Positions 34,894-47,185 are shown, numbered from the stretch's first letter. The stretch: 64,000 nucleotides of DNA from Branchiostoma floridae (GCF_000003815.2 NC_049983.1:27675071-27739070), one strand, 5' to 3'. Program-made: numbers and translations. Notes: generated by a model not told the origin, from the sequence alone.

Positions 34894-37064
34894 ATGTACG
34901 AGCCAGCAGAGCCTGTCCGGATCCATTTATCCGGCCCCGGTAGCGGCCAAACCAGCGGGCCGCCACCCAAACCCCCTCCTGTCCATCAGGGTGGTTCCCG
35001 CGGGCGCGTCCGTCTTGGTAAGGGTGCTGACGAGTGGCAAGGAGACCGAGAAACGTCTACAGACACGTACGAAGAAGCCGAGGCCGTGAAACGTTCCGCC
35101 ACGTACACGTCTGCAGGTAGCTTTTTCGTTTGTATTTTACGTCTGTATACTGGATTCTTTCTCGTCTGCAAACAGAATATTTTTTTTTAATATTGTAGAT
35201 AAGATTCGTTTTTGTATCATTTCTAATCACGTGACGGGAGGATCACGGTGCAGGATGGATGATATTTACAAAATAATGTAGACTCTGTCTTTTGTCATGT
35301 AGACGGAGCAATGGACTGCGAAAATACATATACCATTATTAGTATTATTGAATCCTACGAACCTAAAAAGAAACAAAGGGAGGCAAAATCCTCATTGACA
35401 ACATCATGGAGAATAAAGTAAAGTGGAGGATGCTTTCAAGTCTGGTTCGAGCGGGAGTAAAGAAAGTCAGTAATTGTATTGACAAGAGATTCAAGTGACC
35501 AAAACTAAAGAACTATTTCCAGCAGACCGCACGTATCCGGGTGGAGCAAGCGGCCGCAGTGCTCTCTGCAGCTTCATCCGCTCCCACCGCTACTACTTGG
35601 CGGCCGGCATTGTGGTGCTGTTGGGCCTGGTTGCTGTCGGGCTGGTGCCTCTGACCTTCATCAATAAGAAGGTGAACACTTTATTGAGTGTCGAAAACTT
35701 TATTATTATTTCCTTACAGTAGTTTTGTTTGTTAAGTAAATGGTATTTAATATTTATGAACCTTCTTTAGTTGATGTTTTAAAGTCTGACATGCTAAACC
35801 GTCTTTAGGAAATGTCGGAACTGACCAACACCTTTGACGCCTTTAAACGCGACCTGGACAACGAACGGAACCGGAATGCTGCCTTGGAGGAGCGTCTCCA
35901 CGAGATGAGCAAGACCCCAGGCAAGTTGGAAGGACCTAAAAGTTCTTCAATGTAGAAGGACAGAATTTATATCCTTATTGTTTTTTTAGATACAATTCGT
36001 AATTGTAGTATTGCCTTATCAGGGCCACCTGGACCTCCAGGAGAAAAGGGAGCCCTGGGGCCGGCTGGACCTGTGGGAAAGGACGGGCCACCCGGTCCAG
36101 TTGGACCCCGAGGGCTGATGGGACCCGTCGGGCCGCTCGGTCCAACAGAGATGTCCCAGTCTCCAAGCCCTGCCGGACCGGCTGAACACGCAGGTGAAGC
36201 ACGACCTAAGACAGGTGATGCACTAATTCCAGCACGTCCCGAAAATTGGTTGTGTTAAGTTTTGTAGCTATTTCATTTCTTTTTTCTTGTACGTAGATTA
36301 TTCTTGGTTACTCCGCTTGAGCACATATTTGACAGAATGACACAGATACTGTATTGATTCAGAAAACCACTGACTCAACATACATTGATAGATATGGAAG
36401 AAAAGATGAAAAACATTATCTTAATTTAGTAGTCAGAAATATTTCCCAAGTAAATGCGTATCTTCGAAATGTCTTATAGCATCTTGCCCCGAAGGTTACA
36501 CAATGTGGCGTGGAATCTGCTACAAGGCCTTCAACACACGTAAGAGCTTCAGCAATGCGGCCGAGACCTGTCGTGAAGACGGCGGCACCCTCGCCATGCC
36601 CCGAGACGCTGGGACCAACGACTTCCTGGGCTCCTTGTACAAGTCCGTGAGCGACAATTGGTTCTTCTGGTTCGGCCTGCACCGTCAGCGTGAAGAGGGG
36701 AGCTATGAGTGGGTGGACGGCTCTGCGCTTGGTGACTACAACGCTTGGGCCCCGGGAGAAGCGGATGGCCCTGGTGATTGTGTTTTCTACTCCGTATTAT
36801 GGGAAGGCAAGTGGTTCAACTATGAATGTGACTGGAGGCGTTACTTCATCTGCCAAGCCGCCCCAGGTACGTCATGTGAAGTTACCTTTGACAAAGCCGG
36901 CTTTGATGGAAATTAATGAAATGAAAAATGCTTTTGTACTAATTTGACCCACTCACTAAGCCGGCCTCTCTCCCTATATGTAATAATATATATATATGAA
37001 AATAGCAAATTCACATCATTTGAATCTTATCAAAATTCCGTTTCTCTTTTCAGCACGAGGATAA
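34894..37064 (+). CDS. Transmembrane collectin-like protein, copy A (six exons)
   Basis: Type II membrane protein of 349 residues with a collagen stalk and a C-terminal C-type lectin domain. Exons: 34894-35116, 35526-35671, 35809-35920, 36023-36193, 36480-36866, 37054-37064; all junctions keep frame. The cytoplasmic tail (1-96) has a PPPKPPP run and two Tyr motifs, YEEA and YTSA, eight residues apart. The membrane segment is at about 98-120 ([17 protein letters not shown]), a coiled coil at 124-160, Gly-X-Y at 161-217, and the lectin domain at about 220-346 ([18 protein letters not shown], a [10 protein letters not shown] loop, WFNYEC). The canonical EPN/QPD and WND sugar-site motifs are not intact, so calcium-dependent sugar binding is doubtful. 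The last exon encodes only ARG then stop. Intron 3 is GC-AG (ccccag|gcaagt). The plan resembles vertebrate COLEC12; a scavenger or pattern-recognition role is inferred. Confidence 0.88.
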
Positions 37065-38175
37065 GTGGCAGGCCGGATTCCCGTCACCACTGTTCGTCGT
37101 TTTTCTGCTATCCGCTGTAAAATGACCCACAGCTACATCTGGACGGCTGCAGTTCCGTCAGCAGGAACCAGGAGGCAGTTCTGTCGATTTTATCACGAGT
37201 ATCCAGGTTATCTAGAGAAATCCAATGACCTTGATGAAGAAGTTCATTAGCAGCATATAAACCTTTAGTAATCATTTATAAGGTTTAAACGGACCTGTCC
37301 TGTTGTGATTTGTTTGGAAGGAATAGCTTTGTCGTCTGTCTAGTTGCATTCTGACCTCACACCAACTCAAACACTTGTGAGTTATGTACCCATTTATGGT
37401 TGGTATAAAAAAAAGCTTCCACATATCATCTTGCTCCACTCAAGTACTGGGGAATAGAAGTGATCTATGTCAGAGGTAGCTTAGTTTAAGGTACAAGGAC
37501 AAACACTCTCACTCGTTCTCATTGAAATGTAAAAAATGGCAATTTTTTGATCGAAAAATAAATCGGCTTATTTTTCAGTAAAACTTACCTTATTGTTTAG
37601 GAAAATTCCTCTTCTACCCATAACAAAAAATGGCAACTTATTATTTTCTTACGTACCATTGGTTATGTATTACAGGGCAATAACCGGTAACGTTTGTTAC
37701 AACAGTACAATTTACCCTTTTTTTCTTGGAAATGATTAACATCATTAACCACATCATTTAGATAAAAGTGCACGTCCCTAGGATTCGTAGGAACATTTAA
37801 AAAGTTGGCAACATTTTTACACCAGGTCAGATAGAAAGCGTAGAAAGCATCAAACAATGGTAACGTTTGTTACAGTCATTTCTGTATAACATTTTGTTAA
37901 GCAAGGTGGGATACAAATGGCAGTCAACGACCCTTTCTTGTTTCTTTAGGAAGGCAGAAAAACTGTTAAAGCGTAACAAAAATGGCCATTTCTAGTCTTG
38001 TACTTGGATAATGTAGCCATGGTAACCATCGAACTCTTGGTGGTAACGTTTGTTACCGAATTTGGCGACAGGAATAAACCACCTCAGTCCTCACATAGCC
38101 ACCAAGATCAGTGATAGGAGCGATCTGACGTGATCTGTCAGAGGGCCTGGGTAGCTGACTTCACCTGCCGAACAA
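37065..38175. other. Copy A 3' UTR and downstream sequence
   Basis: The proximal part matches sequence downstream of the last exon in copies C and D (ctgcagttccgtcagc-type phrase), confirming the duplicated unit extends past the coding end. The rest is AT-rich with recurring ggtaacgtttgttac phrases (about 37687, 37860 and 38041). Confidence 0.55.
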
Positions 38176-38179
38176 TTAA

Positions 38180-39130
38180 CCCTATTCAGACCGGGGGGGG
38201 GGGGGGCTTTTGAGGCCCGCGCTAACTTCGATGTCCTATAACGCCAGAACGGCTTACGCTAGAGCCACCAAATTTTATGAGTTTTCTTAAAATATTGTTG
38301 GCAACAATTTTGCGAAGTTTGACAAATTTTCCATTTTTCTTGTTGCCATGGCAACCATTTGTTGACAGGCAGTTTTGCCAAAAATCACTATTTTTGGTTC
38401 TAACTATGTATTTTTCACATTTATTTGCTATATTACTGCGATTTTGTTACATAAATAAAATCTTATATTATTTAGCATATCTTTCATAATTATATATGCA
38501 TAAATTATGCTAATTTGATGACGTCATCAGCCCAAAATCCAAGATGGCGGACCAAATGGCCAAATCAATAATAACAAGCTAATTATCCCTTAAAATTTGT
38601 AACTACCTGGTCTTTTTTCATCAAAAACCATCTAAATGAATGAATTTAGTCTATTTCCACTGCCCTTTGTGATTATTTATTGCAAAAAAAGTATTTTTAA
38701 AAATTCAAGGTGGTGGATATAATATGGCGGAGCCCAACTCGTATCTTAGATGTGCATGATGTCATTTTATGACGTCATATTGACGTCTTTGATGTTGCTA
38801 TTGGCAACGCAAGTCGTAATAAATATTATTATTCTGTTATCTGCACTTGTTACATTTTTGTAGCATAACTTGAAGTTTTCTGAGAATACCCATTTTTCAT
38901 GGGTTTGGCCAATGTAATCAAATTGCTGACGTCATAATTACGTCATCTTACGTTAACGTAACGTCAAACGTCACATACTTGTCAGATATTATGTCGAAAT
39001 TATGTCCTGAAAATTTGGTGGCCCTACGGCACGTCGTTTTAGAGTTATAGGACTTAGAAGTGGAGGGCCTCAAAAGCCCCCCCCCCCCCCCCGGTCCAGG
39101 GATGACCAAAAAAGCCCGGTCTGAATAGGG
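38180..39130. mobile_element. Non-autonomous TTAA-type (piggyBac-like) MITE, complete
   Basis: A 951-bp element flanked by TTAA on both sides (38176-38179 and 39131-39134). Its terminal inverted repeats start CCCTATTCAGACCGGG and continue through poly-G and cttttgaggccc. The TTAA target and CCC-terminus match piggyBac conventions. No transposase is present. Related copies: 48858-49965 (interrupted) and 26835-27015 (fragment). Confidence 0.88.
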
Positions 39131-39136
39131 TTAAAC

Positions 39137-39217
39137 TACGCCAAAAATAGTTACTCAAGCAACTGGATATGGTTTTGAAAACCATATCCAGTTGCTTGAG
39201 TAACTATTTTTGGCGTA
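39137..39217. repeat. 81-bp perfect palindrome (40-bp arms, 1-nt centre)
   Basis: The left arm tacgccaaaaatagttactc, then aagcaactggatatggtttt (39137-39176), is exactly complementary to 39178-39217. The single centre base is G39177. It begins two bases after the TTAA of the adjacent MITE and is followed by an inverted ggttagacatccaggtaa that also occurs at 31565, in a Penelope-like tail. Confidence 0.97.
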
Positions 39218-39239
39218 TCTTATTACCTGGATGTCTAAC

Positions 39240-39703
39240 CTACATCGACGAACAATTAAACTGTTACATTTTTGGCTACTATTTGAATTCTTTGTTTCTT
39301 CTCAGGCGACAGCCATATTTTAGGGTGTGAAATCCCATATAATAATCTTCCAAGCCATCAACCAATATGAATGTTGTGGTGCATCATTTGCAAAACATTA
39401 TAGGGGTTATGGAAAAGCAAAGGGACTAGTGATGTTGTCTATAATTTGCTCCATATCAAGTCGTAAATGCAGGCAACAGCATTTTTTTTACATTTCAATG
39501 AGAACGAGCCCTCTACGCCATGTCTTGAGTGTAAGCAACTGTCGAAATGTGAGGAAAATTCTTATGCCTTAAACATTCTCTGTGTGCCTTAGAAAAAAAA
39601 ATTCCATATCTTGAAGATTTTGTTTAATCAAACAATGTGATAAGGCACTCGGGTACTTTGGAAACGTTTGCAATTTGTGGGCTGATGTTTATCCCAAAAT
39701 TGT
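39240..39703. other. Lectin-array flank, no gene
   Basis: The stretch 39630-39700 matches 41490-41560 (ggcactcgggtactttg, then gggctgatgttt) and weakly 54625-54690, showing duplicated flanking DNA. A 100-N gap follows (39704-39803). Confidence 0.55.
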
Positions 39704-39803
39704 NNNNNNNNNNNNNNNNNNNNNNNNNNNNNNNNNNNNNNNNNNNNNNNNNNNNNNNNNNNNNNNNNNNNNNNNNNNNNNNNNNNNNNNNNNNNNNNNN
39801 NNN

Positions 39804-40690
39804 CGTATAGATATATGACTGAATATTTCAGTATCTTGTGGGACAGCTATGTGGCAGTTCCCGTATAGATATATGACTGAATATTTCAGTATCCCGTGGG
39901 ACAGTTATGTGGCAGTTCCCGTATAGATATATGACTGAATATTTTAGTATCCCGTGGGACAGCTATGTGGCAGTTCCCGTATAGATATATGACTGAATAT
40001 TTTAGTATCCCGTGGGACAGCTATGTGGCAGTTCCCGTATAGATATATGACTGAATATTTTAGTATCCCGTGGGACAGTTATGTGGCAGTTCCCGTATAG
40101 ATATATGACTGAATATTTCAGTATCTTGTGGGACAGCTATGTGGCAGTTCCCGTATAGATATATGACTGAATATTTCAGTATCTTGTGGGATAGCTATGT
40201 GGCAGTTCCCGTATAGATATATGACTGAATATTTTAGTATCCCGTGGGACAGTTATGTGGCAGTTCCCGTATAGATATATGACTAAATATTTTAGTATCC
40301 CGTGGGACAGTTATGTGGCAGTTCCCGTATAGATATATGACTGAATATTTCAGTATCTTGTGGGACAGCTATGTGGCAGTTCCCGTATAGATATATGACT
40401 GAATATTTTAGTATCCCGTGGGACAGTTATGTGGCAGTTCCCGTATAGATATATGACTGAATATTTCAGTATCTTGTGGGACAGCTATGTGGCAGTTCCC
40501 GTATAGATATATGACTGAATATTTTAGTATCCCGTGGGACAGTTATGTGGCAGTTCCCGTATAGATATATGACTGAATATTTCAGTATCTTGTGGGACAG
40601 CTATGTGGCAGTTCCCGTATAGATATATGACTGAATATTTTGTATCCTGTAGGACAGTTATGTGGCAGTTCCCGTATAGATATATGACTG
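39804..40690. repeat. 58-bp minisatellite, about 15 copies
   Basis: Unit cgtatagatatatgactgaa, tattttagtatcccgtggga, cagttatgtggcagttcc. Two alternating subtypes occur (tttagtatcccg...gtt and ttcagtatcttg...gct). The array starts directly at an assembly gap, so its true length is unknown. A diverged single unit lies at about 45917-46010 in the next array unit, so this array is an expansion of ordinary unit sequence. Confidence 0.94.
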
Positions 40691-41480
40691 AGGGTCATCT
40701 TTTCCACTTACTGATTCATCTTAATCCACATACAAGATAACTGGAGGAATTTCCCTGGCATTTTTGGCAGTTACTGTTACTGTCACTGTTGTTCTCATAC
40801 CTGTGTTACTAGGGCCACCTTTTATTGGATTTACTACAACATTTATAAGGTCATCATCCGCTTCCATGATTACATGTTCAGCTATTTCAGTATCGTTAGT
40901 GGTTGTTGTTACATGTCTGTTGTGATACTCGTCGGAAAAAGGATAATCTTTTACTGACTCACATCTCTCCTCATCCCTGCCTCCCTGTGGAGTATCAGCA
41001 CCATGGACAGCTGCTGGCCGATTCTGGTCAGCAGCCGGGGGGCATTACAGGCTTCTCGGGGAGAAGAGGTATAACCGTCAGATAAAGAGGCTCCATTTAC
41101 ACACCCATTGCTTTATTCATACCGGTGTTTCGGTGACCGTCTCTTTATACTGTGACGTGTCAACCTGATGTATATATATATATATACCTACTCACTCAGA
41201 AACAAATTCACATAATTTGAATATTATCAAAGTGTCGTTCCCCTTTTCAGCATGAGGATAAGCGTCGGGACGTCACCATTGCTCATCTGTTTTCTGTCAG
41301 CCGCTGTAAAGCAGCTGAAAGTTACAACTGGGCAGCTGCAGTTGTTTTCACGAGTATCGAGGATAGAAAATTCCACCACCTTAATGAAGTAGTTCAGTTG
41401 CAAAATAGAATCCTTTAGAAGGAATCATTTAGAAGGTTCTTTTTGTGCCTTACAAATTAATTTTCCCTATCTTAAAATAT
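40690..41480 (+). pseudogene. Internally deleted lectin unit (relic)
   Basis: The 5' block (gactgagggtcatctt ... and cctgcctccctgtggagtat ..., 40690-41165) is joined almost directly to 3' sequence: an acceptor ccttttcag|catgaggataag at 41243-41262 that corresponds to the three-residue last exon of the functional copies, plus its 3' UTR (gggcagctgcagtt). Exons 1-5 are absent, as expected from unequal recombination. Confidence 0.7.
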
Positions 41481-41659
41481 GTGTTTAAACTGTGTGATTA
41501 GACACTCAGGTACTTTGCAATTCGTGGGTTGATGTTTCATCCCAAAATTTGCCTGAACAATTCTACTGATAGTGCAGCTTCTGAAGAGTTACAGAAGAAC
41601 ATGTCTCCTTACCGTTCTCTATATTACAGCATTCTTTACAGAAGAATGCCGATTCTACT

Positions 41660-41940
41660 AGTATAGATTGCGATCGGGATTTCTTCTAGGAGAAACTCCG
41701 ATCCAAACTCAAACGATGCTAAGATGTATGAAACAGCAATAATTTTTTTATAAACAATGATTTTATTCAGTTTCGAATGCAAACCTACTAACTCAATACC
41801 AACTACACTCAAGCCTACTTGTGTCACTTCACTGTTTCTTATATCTATTGTAGTTTCTCCTAGGAGAAACTCCGATCGCGATCTCTCCTAGGAGGATCGG
41901 CGATTCTCCTGGATTGTGATCTCCACTGTGACATATATAT
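41660..41940. repeat. Fold-back repeat with cctaggag palindromes
   Basis: The left end gcgatcgggatttcttctag, then gagaaactccgat, is inverted at 41848-41885 (ctcctaggagaaactccgat, then cgcgatctctcctagg). Probably a small hairpin element. No coding. Confidence 0.55.
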
Positions 41941-42379
41941 AAAATATATATGACTGAGGGTCGTCTTATCCACTTACTGATTCATCGTCTTTCTCACACA
42001 GCTGGAGGAACTGCCCTGGCATTTTTATCAGCTACAGTCATATGGCTGTTCGTTCTCCTACCTGTCAGACCAGAGCCATTTGTCTGGGATTAATCATCCA
42101 CTTACTTGCTTTCATGTCAAGTTGTTCCAGTATCATTAACAGCTGTTGCCTCTCTATTTTGATACTCGTTGGAAAAAGGATCATCTTTTCCTGACTCACA
42201 CCCATCCTCATCCCTGCCTCCCTGTGGAGTATCAGCACCATGGACAGCTGCTGGCCGATCCTGGCCAGCAGCCGGGGGGGGGGGGGGCATTACAGGCTCC
42301 TAGGGAATTGGGAAGGAAGTGAAACTTTGCATTCATTTTTTACCTGCGAAGCTGCTCTCTGTACCTTTTTGAGTCTTCG

Positions 42380-42741
42380 TGACGGAGTGATTACGTAATC
42401 ATACTCTTCGTCTGCCCTGTCTACCTGCCTTCTCTGGTCATGAATTACCCAACTATCGAACTTCTTTCACTTCTACCACGACACTCCGAAGCCGGATAAT
42501 GCCGTCGGCCTCGCCATTGGTTTAAAGTGTGCGGTGCGTGGGCAGAGGTTTCAACATGAAGATTTGTCTGCAACTTGCAGAAAAACACAGTCGCCTTGCG
42601 GCACACTCGCTGATCGTTCCATATAAGGGCTTGACTTTCAGCGCTTTTCCAGACCAATCGCGATATGATATTCCGTATTCATGCATCTTGACGTTGCCTG
42701 TTGTAGACTGCACACTCGTTGCTTGCCTCAGTAAAGCAAAA
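42380..42741 (+). promoter_or_regulatory. Promoter of lectin copy B
   Basis: The perfect 14-bp palindrome TGATTACGTAATCA (42388-42401) contains ATTACGTAAT, the ideal PAR-bZIP/NFIL3-type site. Downstream: inverted CCAAT (ccattgg, 42514-42520), GCGTGGGCA (42536-42544), the palindrome TCTGCAACTTGCAGA (about 42566-42580), and CCATATAAGG (42619-42628), a perfect CArG box that could equally serve as a TATA-like element. The ATG is at 42742. Confidence 0.65.
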
Positions 42742-45002
42742 ATGTACGAGCAAGCAGAGCCCGTCCGGACCCCTTCTATCGGCTCCGATAGCGGCCAAAC
42801 CAGCGGGCCGCCGCCCCATCCCCCTCCCGTTCATCAATGTGGTTCCCGCGGGCGTGTCCGTCATGGCAACGGTGCTGACGAGTGGCAAGGAGACCGAGAA
42901 ACGTCTACAGACACGTACGAAGAAGCCGAGGCCGTGAAACGTTCCGCCACGTACACATCTGCAGGTAACAGACTCTTTTGTCCTTTTGCCTGAATAATAC
43001 TTTTTTGTCGTATGCAATCAGAATATTGGTGAAATATTGTCGATATGATTTTTATAAGCTAGTTGGAGTAATTAACTCCAGTTCCAACCCATAGTACAAA
43101 TACGTGCAAGTATTCATTCGTTCCGCGCACAATTCTTCAACGGAACGCCCTGCCTGGCACGGTCGTGACGCTCCCACAGTTGAGTCTTTCCGTGCCAGAC
43201 AGGAGGTCTGCTGTTACCACCATGTAGATGTAGATGATCTGCTCCGGTAGGATTACGGTGAAGATAAAAAAAAACACTTACACAATGATGTAAGCTTTGC
43301 ATTTTGGCTACTATCAAAAGAATGCCATTAATCAATGGCAAATTAAAGGTCATGATGTAATTTTTGTGCATCCCAATATCCTTATATATGAGCATTTACC
43401 TATGATCTATGCAGGGTATATACAGGGGGTCAAAATCAATCAAATGATCCAATTCTAAGATTCTTCCTAATAGACCATGTACATACCCCGTGGGTATACT
43501 TTGCCACATCATCTTATTGAGAAAAAATAGGCATGAAATACTAGTGGCCCATTTCCAATTGTTGTGAGTTGGGCTGCTCTATTTGTGCAATCATGGCAGT
43601 TGGTTTTGGAATGGTCCGTCTTTGAATGAAGAGCGTCTTGGGGATATCCATGACGCTTCTCTGAACTCAAATATTCTGCTAAGGAATGTCATAGAACCAA
43701 CTTAAGGGCATCAAGTATCTCGACATCTTGTAAGTTTGGAATAGTCTATTTGCGCAAGGGGGTAATTTTGGGATAGTCCATCTTTGCTCTCTTTGTTTAA
43801 CAGAGCGCACGTCTCGGGGTGGAGTAAGTGACCGCCGTGCTCTCTGCAGCTCCATCCGCTCCCACCGCTACTACTTGGCGGCCGGCATTGCCGTGCTGCT
43901 GGGCCTAGTCGCTGTCGGGCTCGCCCCTCTGACCTTCATCAATAAGAAGGTGAATACTTTATTGAGTGTTGAAAATTTTATCACTTTTCCTTACAGTAGT
44001 TTTGTTTGCTATATATATTTTCATTGATACTTGCAAACCTTCTGTGGTTGTTTTCAAGTCTGACATCCTGAACCGTCTTTAGGAAATATCGGAACTGACC
44101 GTCACCTTTGACGCCTTGAAACGCGACCTGGACAACGAGCGGAACTTGTATGCCGCCTTGGAGCAGCGTCTTCACGAGATGAGCAAGACGCCAGGCAAGT
44201 GGGAATGACCTTAGAAACCTTGTATCCAAAAGGACAGAATGTTCCGCCTATTCTTCCTTATTTTTAAAAATACAACTAGTAATTGTAGTTTTACATTTAC
44301 AGGGCCGCCTGGACCTCCGGGAGAAAAAGGAACCATGGGGCCTCCTGGACCTCCGGGAAAGGACGGGCCACCCGGACCAGCTGGGCCCCGAGGGCTGAAG
44401 GGACCCGTCGGGCCGCCCGGACCGGCTGAACATGCAGGTGAGGCACTCATTCCAGCAAGTGCTGAAAGCTGTATGTCATTATGTGTAATTCTTCCACAAT
44501 TACTGACTCAATTAGTTGACATGTAAATAGATCGTTAATGAAGAAAATCAGCATATACTAGTATTCATCAGTATTTCCCAAGTTACTGCAAATCTTTCTT
44601 TTAGCATCTTGTCCCGAAGATTACACAACGTGGCGTGGAATCTGCTACAAGGCCTTCAACACACGTAAGAGCTTCAGCGATGCGGCCGCGAACTGTCGTG
44701 AAGACGGCGGCACCCTCGCCATGCCCCGAGACGCTGGGACCAACGACTTCCTGGTCTCCTTGTACAAGTCCGTGAGTGAAAAGTTTCACTACTGGATCGG
44801 CCTGCACGATCAGCGCGAAGACGAGAGCTATGAGTGGACGGACGGTTCTGCACTTGGTGACTACAACTCGTGGGCTCCGGGACAACCGACTGGCTCCGGT
44901 GATTGCGTTCTTTACTCCGCATTACGGAAAGGCAAGTGGCTCAACTGGTCATGTGACAATAGGCTGTACTTCATCTGCCAAGTCGCTCCAGGTACGTCAT
45001 GA
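42742..45002 (+). CDS. Transmembrane collectin-like protein, copy B (last exon missing)
   Basis: Exons 42742-42964, 43804-43949, 44083-44194, 44303-44437 and 44605-44991 are intact and in frame. No terminal exon was found before the next unit, so the frame would run through the unused donor to a stop at 45000-45002, giving 337 residues. Domain plan as copy A: tail with PPPHPPP and YEEA/YTSA, membrane segment [19 protein letters not shown], coiled coil, a short uninterrupted Gly-X-Y stalk (44 residues), and the lectin domain (YWIGLHDQ, loop [16 protein letters not shown]). The GC-AG intron after exon 3 is conserved (acgccag|gcaagt). The QP-T loop and WLN replace the sugar-site QPD and WND. Whether it is a working gene with an altered end or a recent pseudogene cannot be settled here. 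Confidence 0.8.
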
Positions 45003-45049
45003 GAACCTACCTGTGATGGAAATTTATGAAATGAAATGAAAGCTTTTGT

Positions 45050-45053
45050 ACTG

Positions 45054-45097
<44 letters not shown>

Positions 45098-45290
45098 GTG
45101 CACACACACACACACACACTCACTCACTCACTCACTCACTTACTCACTTACACTCACTCACTCACTCACTCACTCACTCACTCACTCACTCATTCACTCA
45201 CTCACTCACTCACTAACACTCACACAATCACACTCTCTCTCTCTCGATCACTCTATCACTCATTCTTTCAGTCTCTCTCTGCATTCACAC
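45050..45290. repeat. (CA)n and (CACT)n microsatellite
   Basis: Follows lectin exon 5 of copy B. The same (ACTC)n type occurs in intron 5 of copy C (51520-51665) and copy D (57303-57440), so the microsatellite predates the gene duplications. Thr-His-Ser open frames here are artefacts. Confidence 0.9.
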
Positions 45291-45299
45291 AACTTACTC

Positions 45300-46400
45300 A
45301 CATCAAACAATTCTGCACATGTCAATAACACCGTCTGTCAATGAAACACTCTGTTGCATAGTCAAAGCTTACATCACTAACTCTGCTTAATACACATGAC
45401 AGCATATTTAATACTTCATCTTCATCATAGAATAGTTTGTGATAACAATCTTACATGACTGTCCAATAATTTAGTACAGCACAGTGTAAGCCGCTTAATT
45501 GCACATCCAATTTGCCAGCGAATCCCATGCAATTATCCTGCGTGTGCCATAATGCGAAGTTACCCAGTTGGACCGCAACGCCACGGGATTTGGGGATTCC
45601 GTGCAATTGACCGAAGTGTGCGTTTATCCGACGTGCAATTAACTGGCTTCCACTGTCGACTGCTGATGCAGATTACAGAAGATGTTGATGGCAACACTGT
45701 CGTATCCCGGTGTACTATCATTGGCTATGATGAGCAATGAACATGCAAAAAAGGCTAAATACTCCACAGGCACTTTTAATCTTAGTGTCAATCTTAATCA
45801 CTGTAATCTTAATCACAATTTAAATACATGTACAATTCTTTCCTATTCAGTCAAATTATGTACAGTGTTGCACATAGAAAGGAGAATAAACTTTGTCTGC
45901 ACGACTTGACTTGACTTGCCTGAATGTTTAAGTATCCTGGCAGATATCAGTATCCTGTTTGGCAGCCGCATGGCTGTTCTCATGTACAGCGTATATACAT
46001 GACTGTACATACTATACATGACTGAGGGCAGTCTTTTTCACTTACTGAATCATCCTCATCCTCATTCTCACACAAGACAACTGGAGGAACTGTCCTGGCA
46101 CTTTTAGTAGCTACTGTCACATGGCTGTTCGTTCTCATACCTGTCAGACTAGGGCCGTTTTTTCTTGAATTAATCACCCGCTTCATTGATTTCATGTCAA
46201 GTTGTTCCAGTATCGTTAATAGCTGGTGTCTCTCTTGTAATACTCGTTGGAAAAAGGATAATCTTTTCCTGACTCGTACCCATCATCATCCCTGCCTCCC
46301 TGTGGAGTATTAGCACCATGGACAGCTGATGGCCGATTCTGGTCAGCAGCCGGGGGACATTACAGGCTCCCAGAGAATGGGTATGGAAGTAAAAATTTAT
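45300..46400. other. Inter-unit sequence with repeat tails
   Basis: Contains a LINE/SINE-type tail ending in (TTGAC)n near 45880-45920, the array block gactgagggcagtctttttc (46020 onward) and the cctgcctccctgtggagtat block (46290). No gene was seen. Confidence 0.5.
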
Positions 46401-47185
46401 TTGTTTATTTGTTTATTTGAGTTCATCACACGGTGATTGGGAGGGCAAAACAGGTTTGAACAACCTTTACAAGTTGCCTTCCCTCACATAAAAATAACAC
46501 CAGCACATATACAAATCAATGACATACAAGCAACAACATCAGTACATACAATACAGGTCATAATACAGGTCATATAAATATGGAAGGCATAATCTGGGCA
46601 GCGCTACTAATAAAACTATTGCCTAGCGCGGCCTCATAGCCACACATGAGCCACACCCACAAGAAGTGGACCAAGTGCAAGGTCGGTCAAGACTGTATTG
46701 TAAACTTAGTCTGTCATAGGCAGACTTTACCAACTTGTGCTTGAATGCTAATGCATCAGACTGATTGGCTGCTAGCTGTCCGATACAACGGAGGCTAGGA
46801 GCCAACAAGTTCCAGATTGTTACCAGTCTAGGAATGTAGGAGTGATGGAACGCTGAGGTCTTAGATCTAATAGGAGTAAGCATGAAGGATCTAAGACCCC
46901 TTGTCGGTCTTGTGGGAAATGAAACGTATTTCTCCACAACTGTCCTTGATCTTACAAAAAAGCATTGCATCACACACTTCACGTCTGAACGTTAGTGGTA
47001 GCAGTTGTAACGCTACTAGTCTTTCCTTATAGGTTAGGTCGGCAGACTGTGGTCCTAAAATGAGTTTGGTCTCCCGGCGCTGCACCCCCTCTACTATAGA
47101 CATAAGTTTCCTGGACTGAGGAGACCACAATGAAGAGCATTATTCTATAATAAATCAAAGTGGCGTACAGGGCTTTCCGGACATC
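46400..47185 (-). mobile_element. LINE (CR1/L2-like) 3' fragment
   Basis: The minus strand reads LMSIVEGVQRRETKLILG, then YKERLVALQLLPLTFRREVC, then, after a frame change, AFHHSYIPRLVTIWNLLAPS and the C-terminus. This is the order typical of CR1/L2 post-RT regions. The 3' end has (TTTG/TTTA)n-like simple sequence at about 46395-46420. It is inserted in the 5' part of the copy C unit. Confidence 0.82.

Noticed and set aside
45036-45344. Thr-His-Ser-Leu-rich frame
   Set aside because: Translation of (CACT)n microsatellite in post-lectin intron sequence.
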